Shown: piece after piece, positions 34,140-43,531 of the stretch
Position numbering within the stretch: the first letter of the stretch is position 1
Layout of the letters: each line of letters starts with the position of its first letter
Assembly (NCBI GenBank): GCA_965277435.1
Contig: OZ255821.1
Span: 3,596,001-3,660,000, forward strand
DNA from: Bog-105 sp965277435
GTDB taxonomy: Bacteria; Acidobacteriota; Terriglobia; Bryobacterales; Bryobacteraceae
Length of the DNA: 64,000 bases
Direction: 5' to 3'
The notes under the pieces: generated by a model
What the model saw: the letters and a program-made list of their open reading frames with translations, nothing else
The model's database searches: none
What the model was told of the DNA's origin: nothing
Position numbers and translations under genes: made by a program

Positions 34140-36785
34140 TTACTGGTCGCCTTCCAGGAGCTTTTTGTTTTTGGCCAGCTGCAACTGGTACTCCGCAAGC
34201 TTGGCACGCAGGCTAGCGACTACTTTCTCGGGCGCTTTACTGAGGAATGTTTCGTCGTTCAGCTGCCGTTCCGAATTGGCGATGGCCCGTTCCAGCCCGG
34301 ACGTTTCTTTTTCCATTCGGGCACGGGCATCAGCAGATAGTGCGCCATTCGTTTCGGACTCAGGCAGGTGGATCTTTAGGGAGAAGCTGATCGAATCTGC
34401 TGCTTCGACCTGCTGTTTCACACGTAGCTTCCCGAGTGCCTCGAGCGGCGCAAGCTTCTCCGGTGAAAAGGAGAAGCCGTACACATGAAGCGTCGCATCC
34501 AGCGATGTTTTCGGATCGATTTTGTTGTCAGCCCGCATTTTACGGGCGTTCTGGACGATGCTTTGCAGCAGACTGAACTGCGTCATGTCGCGCTCTGATC
34601 CTGCAAGCGGATGCGTGGTCGGATAGCGCGCCAGCGAGATGGAGCAGGCGTGCTGCGTGTTGGCAGCCAGCATCTGCATCAGGCGCTGCCACAATTCCTC
34701 TGTCACGAACGGCATGAACGGGTGAAGCAAGCGGAGCGCGCTTTCATAAACAAAGAGCGTCGGCCGCCAGTTTGCATCGAGCCCCGAGTTCTCTGTAAAG
34801 CGCAGCTTCTTGATCTCCAGATACCAGTCGCAGAAATCGCCCCAGACAAAGTCCCAGAGCGTCTGCGCCGCTTCGTGATAGCGATGGACCGTGAGCGCCT
34901 GATTGACGGTTGCCGTGGCCGAATTCAGCCTCTCCAGAATCCAGCTGTCCTCGAAATAAGGCGTGTCCAGGTTCGCGGGATCTGCCGGATCCCAAGCCTC
35001 AACACGAGACCGTTCCAGGTTCATAAAGAGCCAGCGGGAAGCGTTCCAGATCTTATTGGCAAAACTGCGCCCCGACTCCATCCGGTCTTCTTTCAGCGCG
35101 ATGTCCGAGCCCGCCGCGGCCGAGATCAGCAAGGCGATACGGCAGGCATCGGTCCCGTATTGATCCATAATGATGAGCGGATCGATGACGTTGCCGCGCG
35201 TCTTCGACATTTTTTGCTTGTCGGCATCGCGCACCAGGCCGTGGATGTGAACTTCGCGGAACGGGACTTGGCCGGTCATCTCAATGCCCAGCATGATCAT
35301 GCGCGATAGCCAGAAAAAGAGAATGTCAAAGCCGGTGATCAGCAGGGAAGTCGGATAAAAGGCGCGCAAGTCCGGCGTATCGTCGGGCCAGCCCAAAGTC
35401 GAAAAGGGCCAGAGGCCGGAACTGAACCAGGTGTCGAGAACGTCGGAATCCTGGTCCAGTTCGGTCGAATGGCACTGCGGGCAAGTGGCCGGCGTCTCGC
35501 GCGCCACAGTGATTTCGGAGCAATTCCGGCAATGCCAGGCGGGGATGCGATGGCCCCACCATAGCTGCCGGGAGACGCACCAGTCGCGAATGTTCTCCAT
35601 CCATTGAAAGAACAGATTTTCGCGATCGTCGGGCACGAATTTGATTTGGCCGCTGCGCACGGCTTCCATTGCCTTCGCCGCCAGCGGCTTCATGCGCATG
35701 AACCACTGCGTGGAAACGAGCGGCTCGACGATGGTTTTCGAGCGATCGCACTTGCTGATGCTGACGGTGTAGTCTTCCGTCTTGACGAGTTCCCCGGATT
35801 CTTCCAGAGCCATGAGAACTCGCTTGCGGGCTTCAAAACGGTCGAGCCCGGCGTACGGTCCAGCGGCGGCCGTCATGCGAGCGTCTTCGCCGATGACCTT
35901 TATAGATGGAAGCTGGTGGCGCTTGCCTGCTTCAAAGTCATTGGGGTCGTGGGCGGGAGTGAGTTTCAGCACGCCCGTACCGAACGTAGGGTCGACCATG
36001 CTGTCGGCGATCACCGGGATCTCACGCCCGAGCAGAGGGAGCATGACTGTTCTTCCATGCAGGTGCGAGTAGCGTGCGTCGTCGGGATGAACGGCCAGCG
36101 CCGTATCGCCTAGCATGGTTTCTGGCCGCGTAGTAGCCACCGTAAGCGATTCGTCGCTTCTGGTCACGCGATAGCGAATGTGCCAGAGATGACCGGCCAT
36201 CGATTCGTGAATGGTTTCGAGATCGGAGATGGCGGTCTGGCAGTCAGGGCACCAGTTGACCATGTATTCGCCGCGATAGATCAGGCCTTTTTCCCAGAGC
36301 CGGACAAATGTTTCGCGAACCGCCCGCGAGAGACCGGGATCGAGCGTGAAGCGCTCGCGAGACCAATCGACACTAGCGCCTTCGCGGCGGATTTGCGTGT
36401 TGATGCGTCCGCCGTATTCTTCTTTCCACTGCCACACCCGGCGCTCAAACTCCGCGCGGCCGATTTGCTGGCGTTTCAGACCTTCGGAGGCGAGCTGCCG
36501 TTCCACAACCATCTGTGTGGCAATGCCGGCATGATCCATGCCAGGTAGCCAGAGCGTAGCCTCGCCCTTCATGCGATGCCAGCGCACGGCCACGTCCATC
36601 ATGGTGTGCTCAAACATGTGGCCGATGTGCAGCGATCCCGTGACGTTGGGCGGCGGAATGACGATCGAGAAGACTTTGCGGTGCTCTGCCGCAGCGGCTT
36701 CCGTGTGATAAATGCCGGACTCGATCCACCACTGAGCCCAGTGCGGTTCGAAGCGCTGGGGCTCGTAGACCTTCTCAAGTTGCAT
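34140..36785 (-). CDS. valS: Valyl-tRNA synthetase
   Basis: ValS charges tRNA-Val. The 881-residue protein has the class I signature PPPNVTGSLHIGHMFEHTMMD (HIGH) near residue 47 and KMSKTRGNVIDP (KMSKS) near 525, with the editing domain between (TTRPETMLGDTALAVHP). A tRNA-binding C-terminal helical region and a coiled coil follow, ending near residue 880. Length fits bacterial ValS (E. coli 951; many about 880). It heads a tight minus-strand operon with nadC, birA and a hypothetical gene. The tRNA-Asn gene starts 107 bases away on the other strand. Confidence 0.95.
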   Translation of the reverse strand: MQLEKVYEPQRFEPHWAQWWIESGIYHTEAAAAEHRKVFSIVIPPPNVTGSLHIGHMFEHTMMDVAVRWHRMKGEATLWLPGMDHAGIATQMVVERQLASEGLKRQQIGRAEFERRVWQWKEEYGGRINTQIRREGASVDWSRERFTLDPGLSRAVRETFVRLWEKGLIYRGEYMVNWCPDCQTAISDLETIHESMAGHLWHIRYRVTRSDESLTVATTRPETMLGDTALAVHPDDARYSHLHGRTVMLPLLGREIPVIADSMVDPTFGTGVLKLTPAHDPNDFEAGKRHQLPSIKVIGEDARMTAAAGPYAGLDRFEARKRVLMALEESGELVKTEDYTVSISKCDRSKTIVEPLVSTQWFMRMKPLAAKAMEAVRSGQIKFVPDDRENLFFQWMENIRDWCVSRQLWWGHRIPAWHCRNCSEITVARETPATCPQCHSTELDQDSDVLDTWFSSGLWPFSTLGWPDDTPDLRAFYPTSLLITGFDILFFWLSRMIMLGIEMTGQVPFREVHIHGLVRDADKQKMSKTRGNVIDPLIIMDQYGTDACRIALLISAAAGSDIALKEDRMESGRSFANKIWNASRWLFMNLERSRVEAWDPADPANLDTPYFEDSWILERLNSATATVNQALTVHRYHEAAQTLWDFVWGDFCDWYLEIKKLRFTENSGLDANWRPTLFVYESALRLLHPFMPFVTEELWQRLMQMLAANTQHACSISLARYPTTHPLAGSERDMTQFSLLQSIVQNARKMRADNKIDPKTSLDATLHVYGFSFSPEKLAPLEALGKLRVKQQVEAADSISFSLKIHLPESETNGALSADARARMEKETSGLERAIANSERQLNDETFLSKAPEKVVASLRAKLAEYQLQLAKNKKLLEGDQ

Positions 36786-36892
36786 GGGAAATTTCAGCGT
36801 AGCATCCGAAACCAGAAGGTGTGTTTTAATGGTGAAGGCTTACCTCGCGCCGGGTATAAAGCGGCATTTCGTGATGAGGTGGGGCGTGATGC

Positions 36893-36967
<75 letters not shown>

Positions 36968-36969
36968 AA

Positions 36970-37236
36970 CTAACTCATTGGATTAAAGTAGCCTTCTATT
37001 CTTTTGAGCCATCGGGCTGGCCCTCCGTGTACGAACTTTTGTACGAACTTTCTCACGCTCCACCCGTTCCGTCTCAAGTTTCTGGCGCTCTCCAGCCGGT
37101 CTTGCTTTCCCGCAAGATACCGCGCCAAGCGCTCTCCGTCAGCCTGGATGTCCCGTTCATCCGTGATGTCGTATCTCGTAAACATGTTGTTTGTCTTGCG
37201 GCCGCTGTGCGTGATCGGCGTCAAGTATTTTTCCAC
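36970..37236 (-). pseudogene. Tyrosine-type integrase, C-terminal remnant
   Basis: The 88-codon frame begins around ITHSGRKTNNMFTRYDITDE, which matches the C-terminal box of phage/island tyrosine integrases (SGHKT...RYDI). The Tyr at residue 22 of the fragment is in place of the nucleophile, while the usual His of SGHKT is Arg. Upstream parts (core-binding domain and the first catalytic Arg) are missing in this window. The stop lies only three bases from the end of tRNA-Asn, the normal geometry for an integrase gene at its own attachment site. The start ATG shown is just the first in a truncated frame. Confidence 0.72.
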
Positions 37237-37449
37237 TTTGGGGACAATTATTTTTCGCGCCTGGATTGGGTTTGGTGAGCCGACCCAATCTGATAAACCA
37301 CTCGTCTAGACCGCTTGAAGGCTGTTTGCAGGTGGAGCCTTAGGATCCTTCGTTGTCTACCGGTTGCGGTAAATCCTAGAACACCATCCCACCAGCAACA
37401 TCGATTGGGTTGGGGTGGCCCCCTGAGATGAGACAAGCAGGGTCGAAAA

Positions 37450-38728
37450 TTACCCGGTCACGCCCGGCTCGTGCATGCATTCGACACGGTATCCAAGATT
37501 TTTCAGTTCTTTGATCATTTTTGTAGTGCGCGCCGCCCGCGACTTTAAATTGACCGCTGGGCCGCGCTCTTCATAACGCACGCCCTGGTGAAGAATTTTC
37601 CAAATGAGGCGGGTCAGGCGGTGAGCAATAGCCCAGATAGCTTGTTGGAAGCCGAGGCGCGGCAACAAACGCCGAAAGACAATTTCGAAGATACTGCCCT
37701 TTACTTTAACCGCCGCATTGGCAGACTGATTCAGCAGGCGGCGCAAAAAGCGGTTGCCCTTGGGGGATCGATTGCTCGCCGAAATACCAGCACTCTCCTG
37801 CTCGCCCGGGCAGACCCAATCCACGAAGCCAGATGCTTCTCGGAACGAAATGCCTTTGCTCCGACGCCAATCTCAGCGACTATCTGATGAGCTGAGTCCA
37901 CCCCCAGACCTGGAACCTCGGCCAAGCGCTTTACCGCATCCTGATGTTGGCTCAACAGGTTGCAATCTCATGGTCCAATTGATCCATGTGACGTTCTATC
38001 AACTGCAAATCGTCCAACGCCATGCTCACCAGGCGGCGATAAACTTTGTTGAGTTCTGTTGCAGCGCCCAGCGCATCGCACAACTGCTGCTGAGTGGCAT
38101 GCAATCGGCGATCGGCAAGGGCCGCGAGCGTTGCGGGATTGGTTTCACCGTCGGCGAGCGCCCTCAACATACGGCGCGCGCTGAGACCGAGGAGATCCGA
38201 CACCAAGCTCGACAACTTGATATGTGCCTCTTCTAACAGCGATTCCAATTGGTTTTGCAAGCGAATTCGGTCACACGTCAGCTGATACTTGCGACGCACA
38301 ACTGTCCTCCACAGACGTTGTTCCGCGTCGGGCACAAAGCTCAGAATCAGTTCCTGTGCGACCAATCGCTTGACCAGGCGTTCGGCGTCCACGAAGTCCC
38401 TCTTACGTCCTCGTGGGCCACGATTGGATTGGGCATGAGCCAGCAGCAGCGACCCAGACATGGGTCCAGCACCCTCTCCATTTCGGCACGGCAAGCTCCA
38501 ATATCGCTCGAGCGTGTTCCACACCGGCCGCCAATATTGCGCTGTCGACTCCATTACAACTTCCTGGACCTTCTGTTCGATCAGCCATTCGGCCAATCGC
38601 ACGAGTTCGTCGGGGGTGGCGCCGAACTGCCGCCGCTCGAATTCATATTCCCCGTCGGTTGCCACATCAGCAGCCACGACGGCCAGCATTCTCTTATGAA
38701 CATCTATTCCCGCTATCCGGTAACACAC
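37450..38728 (-). pseudogene. IS110-family transposase with two frameshifts
   Basis: Three frames make one IS110-type transposase of about 425 residues. The N-terminal part (from 38728) has IAGIDVHKRMLAVV and VMESTAQYWRPVW with DEDD-type acidic residues, then KRDFVDAERLV. The C-terminal domain has KRLAEVPGLGVDSAHQIVAEIG and, after another shift, CPGEQESAGISASN and RFLRRLLNQSANAAV, the Transposase_20 region with its conserved Ser. Shifts lie near 37950 (a C lost from a C run) and near 37820 (a G lost from a G run). IS110 elements have no inverted repeats, so the ends cannot be set. The enzyme could be intact in the organism. Confidence 0.72.
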
Positions 38729-39187
38729 AAGCCCTCCTGACAGGAGTGGAGAGCGTGCTTACACTTAGTCAACCAGGGTCGCGGGCTATTGCACCTTAAA
38801 TAGCGACAACGCCCATTTATTCGCTCAATCCGCACGCTCCGGATCAGACAGTTAAACGGCCTCGAATTCTCCATGTTTGTCCCGACCTCGCCGCTACTGA
38901 TTCATTGTGAACGGCAGTAGAACATTTTCATGGGATCTCGCGGGCGAAGCCCTGTAGGACAGTTAAGACATTGCTTGCCGTTCGATAAAAATCAGTCGAC
39001 CGGCAAGATAACTGTAGCGCAGAATGGTGACCGGTTGGCCAAGCGGAAGCGGGCTCTGTTGGAGAACAACCCGCCGAGGAATAACCAACTGGAAACTCAT
39101 CGGGACGATGAGGCCGGGGACGGTGAAGCCGTTCCCGGACCGATAGAATCACATCGGATCGAAAGATTTCCCGATGCCTGAAAAAAC
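38729..39187. other. Intergenic stretch between IS110 and IS3 relics
   Basis: About 460 bases without a supported gene. Frames on both strands cross it but resemble no family. It may hold the ends of the flanking elements and other decayed element sequence. Confidence 0.4.
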
Positions 39188-40055
39188 TCATCGAGAAAGC
39201 GGCCGCGTAGCGGCTTCCTTTTGTTGTCCGATGAGGTGAAGTTCGAACTCCGCGGGCGGCACATAGCCGAGCGCGGAGTGGAGCCGCTTTCGGTTGTAGA
39301 TCGTTTCCAGAAACCCGCGGATCGAGGAACGCGCTTCCGCGAGGTCCCGGTACTCGTCTCGATGCACTTCCTCGTACTTCAGGGTTTTCATGAACGACTC
39401 GCAGGCCGCGTTGTCCCACGGATTGCCTTTGCGCGACATGCTGATACCGATACCGTGTTCCTTGAGCAGATCCGTGTAATCGCCGCTGGCATACTGCGAG
39501 CCGCGATCGGAATGATGGACCATCGGGACCCACCACGCGCCGCGCCAGCGCCATGCGGAGCGCGCCTAAGGTGAGAGCGTCCTCCATCGTCCAGTCCAGC
39601 GCCCAGCCAATCACCCGGCGCGAGTAAGCGTCCAGGATCACGGCCAGAAAAACAAACTCCTCCCGTAGCCGGATGTAGGTAATATCCGCTCGCCAGAGTT
39701 GGTCCATGCCGGTGAGCACTATCGTTGCCGCCAGGTTCGGATAGACTTTCCGCCCGTGATTGGAATCGGTGGTCACCAAGAACTCGCGCTTCCGGACACA
39801 GAGCAGGTTGTCTTCGCTCAGGAGACGGTACACCCGCTTCGGGTTCACCGTCCAGCCCTGCCGCCGCGTCTCCGCCGTGATCCGCCGTCGTCCATAACTT
39901 GGCCATTCCAGCGCGATCCGCTGAATCGCGTCCCGCAGATCCATGTCCGGATCGGGGCCGGCTTTCGCGTCCTCGTCGAAGCGATAGAAGCTGGCGCGGC
40001 TCACCTGCGCCAACTTCACCATGCGCTTGACCGTTAGCTCGCTGCCGGCCTTCAC
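39188..40055 (-). pseudogene. IS3-family OrfB transposase, one frameshift
   Basis: The upstream frame (from 40055) has the HTH-like start KRMVKLAQVSRASFYRF, WPSYGRRRITAE, and the first DDE Asp in WRADITYIRL, then DAYSRRVIGW. The second frame (39523-39188) supplies the second Asp in MVHHSDRGSQYASGDYT and the Glu in NAACESFMKTLK, ending with YNRKRLHSALGYVPP. Joined, they make a complete rve-type integrase core. No OrfA is present upstream; a Rpn-like gene on the opposite strand starts 46 bases away. The shift is close to 39523. Confidence 0.75.
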
Positions 40056-40100
40056 TTCTTCCTGGATCTTCCGGAAGATGGCGGATTCCCGGCCAGTGCC

Positions 40101-40742
40101 TTGGAGCCGGTTTTCGAAGAAGCGAACCTATCACACCTCCAGGAGTTTGGTAGCACCACGTACCTTGCCGGCATGACGAAGCAGGAGACAGACCTGCTCA
40201 CAGACGGTATCATTCCGAATGCGCCGAGCAGAAATGAGGAGGTCCGGAGCTGGCTGAATCCGGAATTCCAGCAAGTCCAGGCTCGCCGCGCCGATCTCCT
40301 CGGAGTCACGAGCTCCGGTGGGCTCGTTCACATCGAATTACAAAGCACTCACGACGGGGATATGCCTCTACGCATGGCCGAATACGCCATTGCCGCTTAT
40401 CGCCAATTTTCTCAATTGCCAACGCAGATCGTTCTTTATGTCGGAGAAGCCCCGTTGCGCATGGTCAACGTGCTGCGTGGTCCTGATCCCACAGATCCAG
40501 ATTTTGCCTTTCGTTTTAGCCTGGTTGACTTCCGTGACCTCGACGGCGGCCTGCTGCTGAATAGCGACTGCGTAGAAGATAACGTGCTGGCCATCTTGAC
40601 GCGACTGCTTGACCGCCGTGCAGTCGCTCGATCCAGAACGCAAGGAAGCAGCCCGTATGGACGGCGCCGGACCGGTCGCGATGTTCCGCTACATCATCTG
40701 GCCGCACCGTTGTCCTCGATTTTGCCAACGCGAACAGGCTAG
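40101..40742 (+). CDS. Rpn-like/PD-(D/E)XK recombination-promoting nuclease, 3' end disturbed
   Basis: The 213-codon frame has NPEFQQVQARRADLLGV and GLVHIELQSTHDGDMPLRMAEY, the D...ExQ core of the Rpn/DUF4351 family of PD-(D/E)XK nuclease-like proteins, then IVLYVGEAPLRM. Rpn proteins promote RecA-independent DNA exchange and are often found near mobile DNA. After about residue 172 the frame turns to unrelated Arg/Ser-rich sequence. A neighbouring frame continues sensibly with AVQSLDPERKEAARMDGAG, so a single-base shift near 40620 is likely. The N terminus may be cut by the IS3 insertion; ATG 40173 (MTKQETDLLTDG) is an alternative start. Confidence 0.55.
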   Translation: MEPVFEEANLSHLQEFGSTTYLAGMTKQETDLLTDGIIPNAPSRNEEVRSWLNPEFQQVQARRADLLGVTSSGGLVHIELQSTHDGDMPLRMAEYAIAAYRQFSQLPTQIVLYVGEAPLRMVNVLRGPDPTDPDFAFRFSLVDFRDLDGGLLLNSDCVEDNVLAILTRLLDRRAVARSRTQGSSPYGRRRTGRDVPLHHLAAPLSSILPTRTG

Positions 40743-40780
40743 CTTCGCGATACTTTCCCGTTGAGCGTTCTCTAGTTCGT

Positions 40781-41022
40781 TCAAATCGGCAGTCTGCCTG
40801 CGTGCTGAACGAGTGCTGACGGTAGGTGCTGACCGCGAGACTCTACATCTTCTGCGAAAGCTCTGAGGGTTCGGTATTTCCATGAGAATTGTAGAAAGGG
40901 CTGCTCGTCTTTGATGACCGTGATAACCGCGCCCCTCTCGGCACCTGAACACAGCCCTTTCCAAAGTCATCGAAGTAGACCGCTAAGACTTGTTGCATCA
41001 GAACATAGATCCTTTCTTGCAT
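40781..41022 (-). pseudogene. Small unknown protein (about 80 aa), single-base frameshift
   Basis: ATG at 41022 follows AGAAAGGAGATAGCG, a very strong ribosome-binding site. The frame reads MQERIYVLMQQVLAVYFDDF and then becomes Arg/Ser-rich. In a shifted frame the sequence goes on with RGAVITVIKDEQPFLQFSWK and ends near 40781 with a natural-looking stop. The region is 242 bases, one short of 81 codons, and the shift falls in a GG run near 40945. No family is recognised. It is unlike a transposase and could be island cargo such as a small regulator or toxin partner. Confidence 0.4.
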
Positions 41023-41289
41023 CGCTATCTCCTTTCTGATCCGCACTACCGGGATTTCCTTATAAGAAGTTCTCGCTCGAGTTAAAACCCGCAAGCAATT
41101 TTTACCGATGTACATTGCTTGACAAGGCAAGCAGGTAGTTTTTCCCGATCCGTGCAATAGGCTAAAGCTTTTGATTCAGATAGCCTTACGAGTCTGCCAG
41201 TTTTGGCAGGGTTCTTCTTAGGTAAAAATTACTTGTCTGCGAGGGAGAGAATTCAGTACTTGCAGTACTAGATGAGTGTAAAAACTACC

Positions 41290-41352
41290 ATGCATACCCC
41301 AGTAATCATCGACTTCATTCGAATCATCATCACAGCGGTTTTTGGCTGCTAG
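41290..41352 (+). CDS. 20-residue hydrophobic peptide ORF ahead of a strong terminator
   Basis: MHTPVIIDFIRIIITAVFGC is encoded by 20 codons ending in TAG. It is rich in Ile and Phe and ends in Cys, like a short membrane peptide. No clear Shine-Dalgarno sequence precedes it. It is followed 70 bases on by a very strong intrinsic terminator (41423-41456), and a smaller hairpin lies upstream at 41194-41209, so the segment looks like a separate short transcript. It may be a peptide gene, a type I toxin-like peptide, or a small RNA in which the frame is accidental. Confidence 0.35.
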   Translation: MHTPVIIDFIRIIITAVFGC

Positions 41353-41422
41353 ATTCGGAACTCGCGTCAGGAATTGACCCGATTTTCCCTTTGAGCCGCT
41401 AGGCTTGGGTTGCTCTTCTCAT

Positions 41423-41456
41423 CCCCGGCAATACGCGTTATTGTCGGGGTTTTTTT
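41423..41456 (+). terminator. Strong intrinsic terminator
   Basis: CCCCGGCAATA pairs with TATTGTCGGGG around a CGCGT loop region (one G-T wobble position) and is followed by seven Ts. This is the best rho-independent terminator in the window, and no recognised gene ends at it on the plus strand apart from the 20-residue ORF. Confidence 0.85.
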
Positions 41457-42136
41457 ACGCCGTCTGGTCGACAGACAGGGCAAGATTTAGAAGTTGGTCG
41501 TCTGTTTTTGGTCTACCCGGAGACGCGAGGAATTACGCGGCGGGGGACGCTGAGCAGCCGCCGGTGTGGTGATAGGAACTAACCTGTCCGCCGAAACGTT
41601 ACCGTCATAACTAGGAATTCCGGTTACCTCCAAGCTCATTCGTAGTTTCCTTCGCCCTCATATTAGAGTGCCTGCGGTCACAATCGAGTCTATTTCCACA
41701 ACGAAGAACACCAGCTGACCGCATTGCCAGCCGAGCGCTGTTCCGGGCCGAGGATCTGCTTGAGTTGGGGCAACTGGTTCGCGGTATGTCGCTGAAAGGC
41801 GGGCAGATGTGTAAAGGTAAGTCCGTCCATACTGTAAAGGGAAAGATATCCGGTGAGTCAGCTGCATTCGCCGACAGCTTTATTGCAGTTGTTTTCATTG
41901 CGACGCGCTTTGAAAATCTTGCGGCATTAGGAACGCGAAAAAAGCTTGACAACGAGTTATATAGCTACATAAGTATAATTACAGCGTCATGTCCCGATCC
42001 ACCACCACCGCTTATGTCCTTAAACTTCTGTCAATAGGGTGAGCAAAGCTGAGACCGCACCGGGGAAGCGGAGCGAGCCAAGAGGATCTCCTTGCAATGT
42101 TTTTGGTTCAAGAAAACGTGAAAGGGGAACAAACAG
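41457..42136. other. Intergenic stretch, no gene recognised
   Basis: About 680 bases between the terminator and the IS256-type transposase. Frames on both strands (113 and 90 codons) look random. The last part before 42137 probably includes the left end of the IS256 element. Confidence 0.5.
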
Positions 42137-43412
42137 ATGGCTCGCAAGAGCAACAATAGCGAACTGAGAGAAGTGTGGCAAGAGGCGGCGGTCAGCGGCG
42201 ACGACGGGATGCGGCGGATGGTCGAGCGCGTGGTGCAGCAAGTGCTGGAAGCGGAGATGACGGCGTTCGTGGGAGCCGACAGTAATGAGCGAACCGGCGA
42301 GCGGCGCGGGTATGGCAACGGCTACAAGCCGCGTACGCTGAAGACGCGCGTAGGCGAACTGGAGCTGATGGTGCCGAGGATCGCGATGGGCAGTTCCAGA
42401 TGGAGCTATTCGAGCGTTACCAGCGGAGCGAGAAAGCGCTGGTGCTGGCCATCACGCAGATGTATGTCGAAGGGGTATCCACGCGCAAGGTGCGCGATAT
42501 CACCGAGGCCCTCTGCGGGCTGGAGATCAGCAAAAGCCAAGTATCGGCACTGTCGCAGAAGCTCGACGCGGAAGTGGAGCAATGGCGCGAGCGGCCGATC
42601 GAGAAGACCTATCCCTATCTGATGATCGATGCCCGGTACGAGAAGATCCGGCGCGGCGGCGAGGTCATTAGCCAAGGCTGTGCTGCTGGCCGTGGGCGTG
42701 AGCACAGAAGGGTACCGCGAAGTGCTGGGGGTGTGGGTGGCCGATTCGGAGAGCGGGGCGAGTTGGGGCGAGGTGTTCAGCGACTTGAGCCGGCGCGGGC
42801 TGCGCGGCGTCCAGTATGTGGTCTCGGACGAACCATCAAGGCATGCTGCGCGCGATCGAGCGCCATTTCCAGGGTGTGGTGTGGCAACGCTGTCAGGTGC
42901 ACTTCGTGCGCAATCTCCTGAACCACACGGCGGCCCGCGACAAGGTGGCTGTGCTGGCACAGATCAAGAGCATTACCGAAGCGCCCACGCTGACCGCCGC
43001 GCGCAAAGCGATCGGAGAAGCCGTGGATGCGCTGGACCGCCGCAACCCGCGCGCTGCGGCTCTGCTCGATCAACACGGGGAAGAGATCCTGGCGGTGTAC
43101 CGGTTACCGGACGCGCATCGCAAGCGCATGCGCTCGACCAATATGCTCGAGCGCGTCAACCAGGAAATCAAACGAAGAACTCGCGTGATCCGCATCTTTC
43201 CCAACGAGCAGGCCTGTGTGCGGCTAATCAGCACGCTCATGATGGAGCTCAACCAGGAGTGGATGGAACGGCTCTACCTGCGCAGGGAGGAAACCGCGCC
43301 ACTGCCGAAGCGGAGAAGAAAGTGGCTTAGGAACTTGTATCGGGGACGCTGTCCCCGAACCTCTGGGATTTACCGCTTTCCGGCCAAAATGTTTTATGAT
43401 CGATGCGCTTGA
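42137..43412 (+). pseudogene. IS256-family transposase, copy 1, three frameshifts
   Basis: Four pieces in different frames give one mutator-type (IS256) transposase. They are the N terminus with AEMTAFVGADSNERTGERRG, then MELFERYQRSEKALVLAITQMYVEGVSTRK and YLMIDARYEKIRR (first Asp), then VGVSTEGYREVLGVWVADSE, then HQGMLRAIERHFQGVVWQRC and STNMLERVNQEIKRRTRV (Glu region). Shifts are near 42378 (G missing), 42680 (extra G) and 42830 (extra G). The reading frame runs on to 43412, but the true stop is likely earlier. It lies immediately before the first group II intron. Confidence 0.78.
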
Positions 43413-43476
43413 ACGGAGGATAGAGCAACGCAGGGATGCGAATGCGCCGGGATAAACCGGCATGTTGTAGGGGATG

Positions 43477-43515
43477 AAAGAGCCCTACGGGAAAGGAGCA
43501 GCGACTCCATTCCGA
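43477..43515. repeat. 39-bp block, copy A (inverted relative to copy B at 47205-47243)
   Basis: This block is the exact reverse complement of 47205-47243. In both places it lies directly upstream of a group II intron on the same strand, separated only by a short shared TTGAGTYTTGCGTG stretch. It contains two small hairpins (GGAG/CTCC and CCC/GGG). Confidence 0.85.
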
Positions 43516-43531
43516 CCTTGAGTTTTGCGTG

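Noticed and set aside
41946..41979. TTGACA followed by TATAAT upstream of IS256 copy 1
   Set aside because: The spacing is 22 bases, too long for a sigma-70 promoter.
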